A stretch of DNA of 33,984 nucleotides from Verrucomicrobiia bacterium (GCA_026414705.1 JAOAIM010000016.1:1-33984); one strand, 5' to 3'. Shown: positions 15,926 to 24,373, numbered from the stretch's first letter. Notes: generated by a model not told the origin, from the sequence alone. A program made the numbers and translations.

Positions 15926-16981
15926 TCACCCCAGCCATTCCGGATGCCGCGCGGTGGCGTCGAACGCCGCGGAGGTTTTGAACCGCTCATAGCGGCCCGT
16001 CTTCGCGAGCGCCTCCGTGCGTTTGAGCAGGGCCGAAACCTGCTCGGCGCTCATTGGTTTGAACGTGCGCACCGCCTCCAGCGCCTGCTCCAGCCGCTCC
16101 ATGGTCTCGAACCCGGTAATCACGACCGACGCCGGCAGGTTCAGCGCGTAGTGCAGACACTCGATGGCGCTGACGACGCCGCTCCGCACGATCGCCCCCG
16201 CGCCCAGCGGTTTCATCGCCAGCACACCGATGCCCTCGCGCACCAGCACCGGCAGCACATGCTTCTCGAAACTGCGGAAATGGGCGTCCATCACGTTCAG
16301 CGGCAACTGCACCGCGTCGAACCGCACGCCGTGTTGGGCCGCGACCTCCAGCGCCCGCAGATGCACCACGGGGTCCTTGTGCCCGGTGAATCCAATGTAT
16401 CGAATTTTGCCCGCCTTCTGTGCCTCCACCATCGCCTCGTGCGCGCCGTTCTCGTCAAAGATCCGGTCGGCGTCTTCCAGGCGGATGACCTCGTGGTATT
16501 GCATCAGGTCCACGCGGTCGGTTTGCAGCCGTTGGAGGCAGTCGTCAATCTGCCGGGCGGCGGCGGCCCGCGTGCGACCCTCGATTTTGGTCATCAGGAA
16601 CACCTTGTCCCGATAACCGTCGCGCAACGCCTTGCCCATGCGGGTTTCGCTGCCGCCGTTGTGGTAACTCCAGCAGTTGTCCAGAAAGTTGATCCCGCGA
16701 TCAATCGCGGTGCGAATCAGCCGAATGGTCTCGGCCTCCTCTTTGGGCACGCCGATGTGGTAACCGCCCAGCCCGATCGCCGAGACTTTTTCGCCGGTGC
16801 GTCCGAGCGTCCGGTAGATCATCTCACCGCGGCGTGTCTCTTGCGCCCATGCCGCAAGCCCGCCCAGCCCGGCGGCCACACTCGTTGCAGCGAGCGTCTT
16901 TACAAACTCGCGCCGCGTGATCGTCGTCTCGCCACTAGCCGTGTCGCCGGCGCCCACGGACCGGTTGGATGTCGCTCTCAT
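15926..16981 (-). CDS. Tat-exported aldo/keto reductase
   Basis: 351 residues with a Tat signal (TRREFVKTL, twin Arg 23-24, then a hydrophobic stretch to about residue 47). The barrel starts MIYRTLGRTGEKVSAIGLGG. The catalytic tetrad is visible: D101 (NFLDN), Y106 (WSYHNG), K132 (LMTKIEG) and H163 (MQYHEV). NADPH-dependent reduction of an aldehyde or ketone is the family reaction. Export of a nicotinamide-dependent enzyme by Tat with its cofactor bound is common for this phylum's Gfo/Idh/MocA and AKR proteins. It is first in a likely three-gene minus-strand group with the hydrolase and coaB. Confidence 0.9.
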   Translation of the reverse strand: MRATSNRSVGAGDTASGETTITRREFVKTLAATSVAAGLGGLAAWAQETRRGEMIYRTLGRTGEKVSAIGLGGYHIGVPKEEAETIRLIRTAIDRGINFLDNCWSYHNGGSETRMGKALRDGYRDKVFLMTKIEGRTRAAAARQIDDCLQRLQTDRVDLMQYHEVIRLEDADRIFDENGAHEAMVEAQKAGKIRYIGFTGHKDPVVHLRALEVAAQHGVRFDAVQLPLNVMDAHFRSFEKHVLPVLVREGIGVLAMKPLGAGAIVRSGVVSAIECLHYALNLPASVVITGFETMERLEQALEAVRTFKPMSAEQVSALLKRTEALAKTGRYERFKTSAAFDATARHPEWLG

Positions 16982-17153
16982 AAGCCTCTGGGTGTTGATG
17001 GGTGGTTGATTCGCCGGGTCGCGCCCGCGCGCCTGACCCGACGGAATTTTTGCTTCCGCGGCTACCTTTCCACCGAACCGACCCGAGCAAAAGCCTAAAA
17101 ACGCCGCCCCATGCCGACTTGCCGTCCACCGGATTGCCGATTAAACGTGCCGC

Positions 17154-17354
17154 GTGACGCCCGAAAGTTCCGCATCCGAATCGGTTGCCGGTTCGCATTC
17201 CGATTTTGCCCCCGACCCCGTCGAGGCGGCGCAACCGGCCCGGCTTGAAACCTGGCGCTGGTGTCCGCGCTGCGGCCACGAACTGCAAAATCACAAATGC
17301 AAGTTCGTCTGCCCGCGCTGCCACTACTTCATGAGCTGCTCGGACTTTGATTGA
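17154..17354 (+). CDS. Small Cys-rich zinc-ribbon-like protein
   Basis: 66 residues, GTG start. The N-terminal half is Ser/Ala/Pro-rich and looks disordered. The C-terminal half has six Cys (37, 40, 49, 53, 56, 62) in CPRCGHELQNHKCKFVCPRC and then HYFMSCSDFD. I recognise this C-terminal pattern as recurring in small uncharacterised proteins of Planctomycetes and Verrucomicrobia. Two CPRC knuckles suggest a zinc ribbon. Function is unknown. It stands alone between the divergent aldo/keto reductase and the YdcF-family gene. Confidence 0.75.
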   Translation: MTPESSASESVAGSHSDFAPDPVEAAQPARLETWRWCPRCGHELQNHKCKFVCPRCHYFMSCSDFD

Positions 17355-17559
17355 GCGCGGACTTAACCGCCAGCAAGGGCACCATCGTCCGGACGTGGAG
17401 GAGACCGCCGAGAGGCGCTGCCCGGCAGAACGGTTGGCTCACCCTCCATCGCAGCCGTCTCCCCTGCCCCGCCAAAATCGGCGCTACTGATCGCTGCCGG
17501 ACGGCCTTCTGCGCGCCGGTCGTGCTGGACGCGAAGGGCCGTTGTTTTAGGCTGCGGTC

Positions 17560-18414
17560 ATGCTTGAGACGGTACTGCGCTCGGCGAGTTATGTGCTCGA
17601 GCCGGTGGGACTGCTGTGGCTCGGCGTCATCTTGGCGGCACTGTGGGCACTGCGGCGCGGACAGTTCGCGCTGACGTTGTTCCTGGCGCTGCTGGCGGCG
17701 GGCATGTCGGTCGTCGGCAGCACCGGATTGCCCGGACACCTGATGGCGCAACTGGAGCGGCCCTACGTCGTCCGCGATTTGGACGCGTTGCCGGCGGGCG
17801 ACGCCGTGGTCGTGCTGGGCGGCGGCGCCCGGCCCTCGCGCTACGAGGTCGGCGGCCTGGGCCTGAGCGAGGCCGGCGACCGGCTGGTGATGGGCGCGGA
17901 GTTGTTACGGCGCGGCAAGGGGCGGCATCTGGTCGTGGGCGGCGCGGCGCATCGCGTTCAGGGGCAGGTTTTGGTTGAGGCGGATCTGGCGCGGCGCTGG
18001 CTCGAAACGTTGGGCCTCGCGCGCGTGCCCGTGATCTCCCTGGGCAAGTGCATCAACACGCGCGATGAAGCGGTCCGCGTCGCGGCGCTGTGCCGGGAAC
18101 GCGGCTGGACCAACGTGCTGCTGGTGACCTCGGCCTATCACATGAAACGGGCCGAGGCGGTGTTCCGCACCGCAGGTGTGCCGGTGACCTGCGTGCCGTG
18201 CGATTTCCAGACCGAGGTGAGCGTGATGACCGAATCCGAAGTGGCCTGGGTGCCGCGCGTGGCCGGCTTCCAAAAACTCTCGCTCTACGTCCACGAACAG
18301 ATCGGCTGGTGGGTCTATCGCTGGCGCGGCTGGATCACACCGGCGGCCACGCCGCGTGGGCACAACGAGCCGCTGCCCGCGCCCCACGCGGTCACGGCGC
18401 GCGCCGCGCCGTGA
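17560..18414 (+). CDS. YdcF/ElyC family (DUF218) membrane protein
   Basis: 284 residues. Two hydrophobic segments at about residues 15-55 (WLGVILAALWAL, LTLFLALLAAGMSVVG) precede a DUF218 domain: DAVVVLGGGARP, GDRLVMGAELLRRGKG, LVVGGAAH, NTRDEAVRVAALC and the hallmark LVTSAYHMKRAEAVF. E. coli relatives SanA and ElyC affect the cell envelope and peptidoglycan precursors; a similar role is inferred. The His in AYHM is the usual conserved residue. The 3' end overlaps the convergent YceI lipoprotein gene by 23 nt. Confidence 0.88.
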   Translation: MLETVLRSASYVLEPVGLLWLGVILAALWALRRGQFALTLFLALLAAGMSVVGSTGLPGHLMAQLERPYVVRDLDALPAGDAVVVLGGGARPSRYEVGGLGLSEAGDRLVMGAELLRRGKGRHLVVGGAAHRVQGQVLVEADLARRWLETLGLARVPVISLGKCINTRDEAVRVAALCRERGWTNVLLVTSAYHMKRAEAVFRTAGVPVTCVPCDFQTEVSVMTESEVAWVPRVAGFQKLSLYVHEQIGWWVYRWRGWITPAATPRGHNEPLPAPHAVTARAAP

Positions 18415-19234
18415 GCCATTCAAAGCTCACGGTGATATCGTCACCGGTCTTGATCGGCGACATCCCCAGGATGGTGGGCGCGGGCGGTTTGACGCCAAAA
18501 TCGGTCATCTTCAGCGGCGTCCTGCCCGTCACCTTGATCTTGCCGTCGAGCTTTTCGATCGTCACGGGCATCGTGTTGGTGCGCGTCACGCCGTGAACCG
18601 TCAGCAGGCCGACGGCTTCAAATTGCAGCGGGCCGGTCGTGCCGGGCGCGGATTTGGGCTTCAGCTCAATGAGCTTGTATTCGATGCGCTTGAACTTCGG
18701 CTCCTCCATGTGCTCCTGCATGACCTCGTCCATTTTCTTGGCGTAACTCTTGAACGCCCGCACCGGCAGGAACACCTCAACCTTCGGGCGCGCGGCGTTC
18801 GGATCGGTGAGCGCCGAGGCGGGAAAATTCGCGTCCACTTCCATGAACCCGCCGATGACCGAGCTTTCCATCGTCCAGTCGTGAATGGTGGAAGTGCCCT
18901 CGATTTTGGCCTTGCTGCCGGTGGGTTGAGCGTCGTAACGCACCGCGCCGCCCGGGCTGGTGGCCGGCGCGGCATCCGGTTGAGCCGGCGTGGTGGCCGT
19001 GACCGCCGGGGCCGCGGGCGGTGCCGGAGGCGCGGGGGCTGCCGGTGCGGCCGGTTCGGCAACAGGCGCAGCCGGTTTGGCCTCGGCAGCAGGCGCGGCC
19101 GGCGCGGATTCCGGCGCAGCGGCGGTCTCGGCAGCAGGTTGTTCCTTGGGTTTGCACGCAAACAGCAACGTGAGCGCGCAAACCGCAGCAAGGGTTGTCA
19201 ATGAAACAGGCAGGGATCGTTTGGTTTTTTTCAT
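18392..19234 (-). CDS. YceI-like lipoprotein
   Basis: 280 residues from the ATG at 19234 (MKKTKRSLPVS...). The signal peptide ends in a lipobox-like LFAC with Cys27. Residues about 30-95 are a low-complexity Ala/Pro/Glu linker. The rest is YceI-like: STIHDWTMESSVIGG, FLPVRAFKS, MDEVMQEHM, VHGVTRTNTMPV, KMTDFGVKPP and DDITVSFEW. YceI proteins are lipocalin-like barrels that bind isoprenoid-type lipids. This one is probably tethered to a membrane on the linker. It starts 29 nt after the Gfo/Idh/MocA gene and is probably co-transcribed with it. Confidence 0.87.
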   Translation of the reverse strand: MKKTKRSLPVSLTTLAAVCALTLLFACKPKEQPAAETAAAPESAPAAPAAEAKPAAPVAEPAAPAAPAPPAPPAAPAVTATTPAQPDAAPATSPGGAVRYDAQPTGSKAKIEGTSTIHDWTMESSVIGGFMEVDANFPASALTDPNAARPKVEVFLPVRAFKSYAKKMDEVMQEHMEEPKFKRIEYKLIELKPKSAPGTTGPLQFEAVGLLTVHGVTRTNTMPVTIEKLDGKIKVTGRTPLKMTDFGVKPPAPTILGMSPIKTGDDITVSFEWLTARRAP

Positions 19235-19263
19235 GGTGTTGTAAAAGCAGCGGCGGATTTCGG

Positions 19264-20712
19264 TCAGCTCAGTTCGAACCATTCTTTTTTGAGTTCGATG
19301 CGAGAGCCTTTGAGGATGGCCTCGTTGGCCTTGAGGGCGAGGACGGTGGCGGCGTAGCCGACATCTTCGCGCGGGGCCTGGCGGGCGGCGTTTTCTTTGG
19401 CGCCCTGGGCTGAGGCCGGGTCGTCAATGGGCGGGCGTGTGAGACCGGCCAGGTATTCGGCCAGGGCCTTGGGATCGGTCGTGTTGAAGGTGCTCTTGAA
19501 GTCCTCGACGGCGGCGTCCATTTCGGCGCAGTTGCGCAGGAACGCGGCCAGCGCGTAGGCCAGCGGCGAATACGGGAAGGCGGAGGCGGCCTGCCCGCCG
19601 GTGAGCGCGTCCTGTTTGCTGGCCCCGGCGACCAGCGCGATGCCGCTTTCCTTGAAGAACGAGTCCTTGCGGGCATAGACCTCCCAGCCCAGCAGCGGCG
19701 AGTCCACTTCCTTGAACATCCACGCGCTGGTGGGCACGTCGCGGATCATCAACGCGGCGTCCGAGCCGTAATACATCTCGTATTCGCCGTCGAAGGAGTT
19801 GGCGAGCGTGGCGTCGTAGAGCAGTCGCACGCCGCTGGCGTATTCGACCACGACCTGCACGGTGTCGGGCACGTCGCGCCCGTCATCGCGCCAGAAGGCA
19901 ATCGAACCAAACCCGGTCACGGCCACGGGCCGGTCATTGAGAAACCAGCCGGCCTGGTCGAGCGCATGGATGCCGATTTCGCCGACAAGCCCCGGCGAGG
20001 TTTCGCGGCGCAAGCGCCAGTTCATGGCTTTTTCGCGTTCGGGATTGGGCGAGGTGCCGCGCCAGCTTTGTTTTTTGTGCCACTGCGCGCGGGCCAGCGC
20101 GAAGCGACCGAGCGCACCGGAGCGCACAAACGGCAGCAGCCAGTGCCGCTGCGGGTCGCACCGCTGTTGCAACCCGGCCTGGAAGAAACGGCCGGGCGCG
20201 TTGCGCGCGGCCTGGGCAATCGCCCTGGCGTCCTCGATGGTGTGCGCCAGGGGCGCTTCGCAATAGACGTGCTTGCCGGCCTGGAGGGCGGCGACGGCGA
20301 TCTCGCGGTGCAGGTGGGTGGGCGTGGCGATGATGACCGCTTGCACGTCTTTGTTGTCGAGCACGGCGCGATAGTCCTCGACCAGCGCGGCGCCCGGGGC
20401 CTTGCTGGCGCTGCGGTTGAGCATGGGCTTGTAATTGTCGCACAGCGCCACGACCTGGGCGTGCGTCTCTTCTCTGGGCCAGCGTTCGAGTTGGTCGAGG
20501 ATCTCGCGTCCCCACGGGCCCAGCCCGATGACGGCGACCTTGACTTTCGGGCCTTCGGGTTTGGGTTCGGCGGGTGCGGCGGCGCTGGCGGCCTGCTGGG
20601 TTTCCTGGGCGAGCAGTTCGGCGGCCTGCAGCATGGCCAGCAGGGCGGCCGAGCCGGTTTTGACGAAATCGCGTCGCGTAAAACTGTTGTCGCGTCTGTC
20701 GGCTGGATTCAT
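19264..20712 (-). CDS. Tat-exported Gfo/Idh/MocA oxidoreductase, EAP variant
   Basis: 482 residues. Tat signal SFTRRDFVKTGSAAL (Arg 13-14). Rossmann motif VAVIGLGPWG (about 59-68) and IIATPTHLHREIAVAALQAG are typical of the family. The usual EKP motif reads CEAPL (E152, A153, P154; codon 153 is GCG at 20256-20254), so the Lys that normally contacts substrate and nicotinamide is missing. The C-terminal domain includes GLVGEIGIHALDQAGWFL. Inferred role: NAD(P)-linked sugar redox chemistry in the periplasm, or binding only. It is the middle gene of a likely ThuA-Gfo-YceI transcript. Confidence 0.9.
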   Translation of the reverse strand: MNPADRRDNSFTRRDFVKTGSAALLAMLQAAELLAQETQQAASAAAPAEPKPEGPKVKVAVIGLGPWGREILDQLERWPREETHAQVVALCDNYKPMLNRSASKAPGAALVEDYRAVLDNKDVQAVIIATPTHLHREIAVAALQAGKHVYCEAPLAHTIEDARAIAQAARNAPGRFFQAGLQQRCDPQRHWLLPFVRSGALGRFALARAQWHKKQSWRGTSPNPEREKAMNWRLRRETSPGLVGEIGIHALDQAGWFLNDRPVAVTGFGSIAFWRDDGRDVPDTVQVVVEYASGVRLLYDATLANSFDGEYEMYYGSDAALMIRDVPTSAWMFKEVDSPLLGWEVYARKDSFFKESGIALVAGASKQDALTGGQAASAFPYSPLAYALAAFLRNCAEMDAAVEDFKSTFNTTDPKALAEYLAGLTRPPIDDPASAQGAKENAARQAPREDVGYAATVLALKANEAILKGSRIELKKEWFELS

Positions 20713-20783
20713 GCGTTTGAATTCCGTTGCGGCACGAAAGCTTCAAGAAGACGACGTGCGATTCAAATCAAAACGCCCGTGCG

Positions 20784-21701
20784 TCAGCGCCCCGTGGTTT
20801 GGGGTTCGGCGTCGCCCTTCTCCAGCCCGAGCGACCAGAGGATCGCGCTCAGCAGGTGTTGCTGGAAGGCGCGCGCGGTTTCGGGCGGGTTTTTGCGCTG
20901 GCCCTTGTCGTCTTTCCAATCGGGGTCCCACATGTCTTCCCGATGGCCGAGCGAGGTGTAGAGCACGCGACCCTGGCCGAAACGTTTGCACCAGGCGATG
21001 GGGAAATCGCCGGGAGTTTTTTCGTTCGGATGTTTGTCCAGGGTGAGCAGGCCGGGCACCTGGCTGCGCTCGAAGCCGTTGAGGATGTAGATCTCATCAA
21101 AGACCTTGAACGTGGCCGCCAAATGCCGCGTGGCGGCGTGGTGCGGGTCCTGATTGATGATCTCGACCTCGACCTGTGGTCCGTGGGTTTTGAACTCGCC
21201 GCCAATCATGCGCGTGAACGGATGCAGCGGCTTGTGCCCGCGGAAGGTGTCGGTGGCCGCGTGCACGCCCACGAATCCCTTGCCGCTCTTGATCCAGTCC
21301 AGAAACGCGGTCAGGTCCGGCAACGGCAAATTGCCGGTGGTGTTGTTGAAGACGACCGCGTCGTAGGCTTTGAGCGCTTCGGGACTCATTTTCTGGGCGA
21401 GCACTCGCGCGTTGGCGGCGCTGAGTTTGGCCTTGTCGGGCTTGCCATCGGCGCCCCGAAGCTCCGGCGAGCCGGGGTCCACGTCCACCACGTCCACGGT
21501 GAATTGCCCCGAGCGTTCGGCCAGTTGGCGCAGGACGCGGTTGCCCACCGGGATGGCCGAATGGCGGAACCCCTCGGTGACGCTCACCACCAAGACGCGC
21601 TTGGGCGCGGCACTGGCCGGAGCGGACAGCAGAAAAAACGCGCCGCTGAACAATGGCAATGCAACGAATCCAACCAACCGCTCGAAGCAGGCAGTTTTCA
21701 T
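20784..21701 (-). CDS. ThuA-like domain exported protein
   Basis: 305 residues from the ATG at 21701 (MKTACFERLVGFVALPL..., signal peptide ending near APASA). The ThuA fold is clear: RVLVVSVTEGFRHSAIP, YDAVVFNNTTGNLPL, GKGFVGVHAATDTF, MIGGEFKTHG, DPHHAATRHL, FDEIYILNGF, PIAWCKRFGQGRVLYTSLGH and a final LSAILWSLGL. ThuA was named from trehalose utilisation in rhizobia; the domain has a glutamine-amidotransferase-like fold and its enzymatic role is unsettled. It leads the likely operon with Gfo/Idh/MocA and YceI, divergent from another Gfo/Idh/MocA gene. Confidence 0.9.
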   Translation of the reverse strand: MKTACFERLVGFVALPLFSGAFFLLSAPASAAPKRVLVVSVTEGFRHSAIPVGNRVLRQLAERSGQFTVDVVDVDPGSPELRGADGKPDKAKLSAANARVLAQKMSPEALKAYDAVVFNNTTGNLPLPDLTAFLDWIKSGKGFVGVHAATDTFRGHKPLHPFTRMIGGEFKTHGPQVEVEIINQDPHHAATRHLAATFKVFDEIYILNGFERSQVPGLLTLDKHPNEKTPGDFPIAWCKRFGQGRVLYTSLGHREDMWDPDWKDDKGQRKNPPETARAFQQHLLSAILWSLGLEKGDAEPQTTGR

Positions 21702-21807
21702 AGACGGACGACCCGCAGGTCGGCCCGAAATTAGGACTTGTCCAAGCGTCAGGGAATTCAATTTTTGCCTTTTTCACGTCACCGGTTGTGCTTACGCGAC
21801 TGCGGGG

Positions 21808-21835
21808 TTGACCCCGAATTTCCCGCACCTATTCT
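21808..21835 (+). promoter_or_regulatory. Possible sigma70-type promoter upstream of Gfo/Idh/MocA
   Basis: TTGACC (21808-21813) and TATTCT (21830-21835) are separated by 16 nt, matching 5/6 and 4/6 of consensus. A start near 21842 would leave a very short leader before the ATG at 21851 and about 24 nt before the alternative ATG at 21866. It lies in the divergent spacer between ThuA and this gene. Confidence 0.4.
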
Positions 21836-21850
21836 GCGTCCATTCGACAA

Positions 21851-23251
21851 ATGGAAATTCAGACCATGCAAACGACGTTCAACAGCCAAAGAGCCACGCG
21901 CCGCGATTTCATTCGCAAGACCGCCGCCACCACCGCCGTGCTCGCCGCCACACCCCTGTTGCGGCGGGTCGCCCACGGCCAGGCGCCGGCCGCCGGCAAC
22001 GTGCTCGGCGCCAACAACCGCATCGTCGTGGGGTTCATCGGCGTCGGCGGTCAGGGCATGAACGCCCACGTGCGCATCATGAAAGCCAACGCCCAGGCCA
22101 ACAACGTCGCGCTCGCTGCGGTGTGCGACGTCTGGGACAAGCGCATCCGCGCCGCCAAGGAATTCATCGAAAAGGACAACCCCGGCGCGAAGGTCGAGGG
22201 CTACGGCGACTGGCGCAAGCTGATCGAGCGCAAAGACATTGACGCGGTGGTCATCTCGACCCATGACCCCCTCCACGCCGAACCGCTCATCGCCGCGGTC
22301 GAGTCCGGCAAACACGTCTATTGCGAAAAGCCGCTCACGCGTTACCTGGGCGAGGCGTTTGCGGTGCGCGATGCGGTCAAGCGCACGGGCAAAATCCTGC
22401 AGGTCGGCTCGCAGGGTTGCTCGGCCAAAGCCTGGCACGTGGCGGCCCAAATGATCCGCGAGGGCAAAATCGGTCAGCTCGTTTGGGCGCAGGGCTACTA
22501 CTGCCGCAACAATCCCAAAGGCGAATGGAATTATCCGATGGACTCGGACGCCACCGCGCAAACGGTGGACTGGGAAAAATGGCTTGGCCCGGTCAAGCGC
22601 CGCATCCCCTTCACGCCGCAACACTACTTCCGCTGGCGCAAGTTTTATCCCTACTGCGCCGGGCTGTTGGGCGACCTGATCCCGCACCGGCTGCTGCCGT
22701 TGATGCTCGCCACGGGCAACCCCGAATACCCCAGCCGCGTCGTGTGCATCGGCACCAAAAACGTCCACACCGACAAGAAGCAAACCGACGGCACGCCCGA
22801 ACGCGACGTGCCCGAACACGTGGAAATTCTGGTTGAATTCCCCAGCGGGGTAACGTTGGTGCTCGCCAGCAGCACCGTCAACGCGCGCAGCCCCGGCTTT
22901 GCGCTCTACGGCCATCACGCGACCCTGGAAATCGGCACCTCCGGCGAGCGCATCCAACTGCTGCCCGAAAAGGAATTCGCCGACGAGATTGATCCCGAAA
23001 CGCTTCAGGGCCTGCAACCGACCGAGGACATCGGCGCGCACCACGCCAACTGGTTCGAGTGCATCCGCGCCAACAAACAACCCAACTGCGGCATTGACCT
23101 GGCCGTGCGCGCGCATACCGTCATCTCGCTCGCCGAAATGTCTGACCGGCTCAAGATCGCCTGCCTCTTCGACGAAAAGACCGGCAAGGTCACGACCGCC
23201 GACGGCAAGGAAATCCAGCCGTTGACCTACGGCTCGACCGAGTTGTCGTGA
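21851..23251 (+). CDS. Tat-exported Gfo/Idh/MocA oxidoreductase
   Basis: 466 residues. Tat signal RATRRDFIRKTAATTAVLAA (Arg 17-18). Rossmann GFIGVGGQGM, VISTHDPLHAEPLIAAVESG and intact CEKPLTRYLGEA (E159, K160, P161). The C-terminal domain has GNYPM-type sugar-binding loops, GLLGDLIPHRLLPLMLATGNPEY split over the centre, and AHTVISLAEMSDRL. Inferred role: periplasmic NAD(P)-dependent sugar or inositol oxidoreductase. Two ATG starts, 21851 and 21866, fit equally; the second has GGA about 10 nt upstream. It is strongly similar to the protein at 26049-27413. A terminator-like hairpin follows the stop. Confidence 0.9.
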   Translation: MEIQTMQTTFNSQRATRRDFIRKTAATTAVLAATPLLRRVAHGQAPAAGNVLGANNRIVVGFIGVGGQGMNAHVRIMKANAQANNVALAAVCDVWDKRIRAAKEFIEKDNPGAKVEGYGDWRKLIERKDIDAVVISTHDPLHAEPLIAAVESGKHVYCEKPLTRYLGEAFAVRDAVKRTGKILQVGSQGCSAKAWHVAAQMIREGKIGQLVWAQGYYCRNNPKGEWNYPMDSDATAQTVDWEKWLGPVKRRIPFTPQHYFRWRKFYPYCAGLLGDLIPHRLLPLMLATGNPEYPSRVVCIGTKNVHTDKKQTDGTPERDVPEHVEILVEFPSGVTLVLASSTVNARSPGFALYGHHATLEIGTSGERIQLLPEKEFADEIDPETLQGLQPTEDIGAHHANWFECIRANKQPNCGIDLAVRAHTVISLAEMSDRLKIACLFDEKTGKVTTADGKEIQPLTYGSTELS

Positions 23252-23269
23252 GACTGCGTTAACCTTTGG

Positions 23270-23298
23270 AAGGCCGGGAGCCCCGCGCGCCCGGCCTT
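23270..23298 (+). terminator. Terminator-like hairpin after Gfo/Idh/MocA gene
   Basis: AAGGCCGGG (23270-23278) and CCCGGCCTT (23290-23298) form a perfect 9-bp stem with an 11-nt loop, starting 18 nt after the stop. The stem end runs into TTTC rather than a long T-run, so termination may be partial. Confidence 0.6.
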
Positions 23299-23307
23299 TC
23301 ACCTTCC

Positions 23308-23343
23308 TCATCTTAATCTTAATCTTCGTCTTGCTCTTAATCC
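23308..23343. repeat. Imperfect hexanucleotide repeat (NNNTCT)
   Basis: Six consecutive 6-nt units, TCATCT TAATCT TAATCT, then TCGTCT TGCTCT TAATCC, follow the hairpin in the gap before apbE. The 6-nt period is clear and the units are degenerate. Confidence 0.8.
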
Positions 23344-23392
23344 CCCATCTCCCTCCGCTGCGCAGGAGTCGGATCAAGTTTACAATCAAGAC

Positions 23393-24346
23393 GTGGACCC
23401 CGCTGTTACCCGGCAAACCGTGACGTTGGCGCGCCGCGCCATGGCGACGCGGTTTGAGCTCGTTCTGCACGGGGATGATCCCGTGGCCTTGCGCGCCGCC
23501 GGCGAGGCCGCGTTGGATGAAATTGACCGGCTCGAAGACCGGTTGAGCCTTTATCGCGCGGGCAGCGAAATTGCCCACGTCAACGCCCGCGCCGCGCACG
23601 AACCGGTGCGCGTGACGGCGGAAGTTTTCGCGCTGCTGGAACACGCGAAGCACCTGCACGCCGAAACCGAAGGCGCGTTTGACATCACGATTGCACCGCT
23701 GGTGCGGTGCTGGGGCTTCATGGGCGGCTCGGGCCATCTGCCCGCGCCGGATGCGTTACGCGCCGCCCGCCAGTGCGTGGGAATGCACCTGGTCGAACTC
23801 GACCCGGAGCGCCGCACCGTGCGGTTTGGGCGCGAGGGAGTCATGCTCGACCTGGGAGCCATCGGCAAGGGCTACGCCATTGAGCAAGCCGTCCGCCTGC
23901 TGCGCGAAGCGGGCGTGTCCGCCGCTCTGTTGCACGCCGGCACCAGCACGGTTTACGGCCTGGGCGCGCCGCCCGACCAGGACGCCTGGAACGTTGCGAT
24001 CGAAACGCCGCCCGCTACCGCAAGCATCGCAGGGTTTCCGACCTTGCCGACGGTGCGACTTCGAGACGGGGCGTTGTCGGTTTCAGCCGTTTGGGGGCGC
24101 ACCTTTGAAAGCGGCGGCGAACGGTTTGGACACGTCATTGATCCGCGCAGCGGCCAGCCGGTCGCTGACAGCCTTCTGGCTGCCGTCGCGCTGGACTCTG
24201 CGACCGAGACCGATGCGTTATCCACGGCGCTGCTGGTGCTGGGACGGGCCGGTTGGACGCGGCTGACCGGCGGTCGGCCCGGCCTGCGGGCGTTGCTGGT
24301 GAGCCGGCAGGGACCGCGCCTCGAAACTCTTGCCCGGGGACTATGA
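23393..24346 (+). CDS. apbE: FAD:protein FMN transferase (ApbE)
   Basis: 317 residues, GTG start. ApbE attaches FMN from FAD to Thr/Ser of target proteins such as the NqrB/C and RnfG/D subunits. Seen: RRAMATRFELVLHG (family N-terminus), DRLSLYRAGSEIAHVNA, EGAFDITIAPLV (94-105), the FAD/Mg site LDLGAIGKGYAI (152-163), LLHAGTSTVYGLG, FGHVIDPRSGQPV and DSATETDALSTALLVLG. No signal peptide or lipobox is visible, unlike many exported ApbE proteins, so it may act in the cytoplasm or its N-terminus may be miscalled. No flavinylated target protein lies in the window. Confidence 0.92.
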   Translation: MDPAVTRQTVTLARRAMATRFELVLHGDDPVALRAAGEAALDEIDRLEDRLSLYRAGSEIAHVNARAAHEPVRVTAEVFALLEHAKHLHAETEGAFDITIAPLVRCWGFMGGSGHLPAPDALRAARQCVGMHLVELDPERRTVRFGREGVMLDLGAIGKGYAIEQAVRLLREAGVSAALLHAGTSTVYGLGAPPDQDAWNVAIETPPATASIAGFPTLPTVRLRDGALSVSAVWGRTFESGGERFGHVIDPRSGQPVADSLLAAVALDSATETDALSTALLVLGRAGWTRLTGGRPGLRALLVSRQGPRLETLARGL

Positions 24347-24355
24347 GGCGGCGAA

Positions 24356-24373
24356 CGCGGGCTCCGGCCCGCG
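24356..24373 (+). terminator. Possible weak hairpin after apbE
   Basis: CGCGGGC-TCCG-GCCCGCG forms a perfect 7-bp stem with a 4-nt loop 10 nt after the apbE stop. No T-run follows, so it may be a partial terminator or an RNA-stabilising stem before the rhomboid gene. Confidence 0.3.

Noticed and set aside
21779-23737. A 652-codon open frame on the minus strand opposite Gfo/Idh/MocA
   Set aside because: The plus strand has a complete Tat signal, Rossmann fold and EKP motif. The antisense frame has no recognisable domain and even translates the hexamer repeat.
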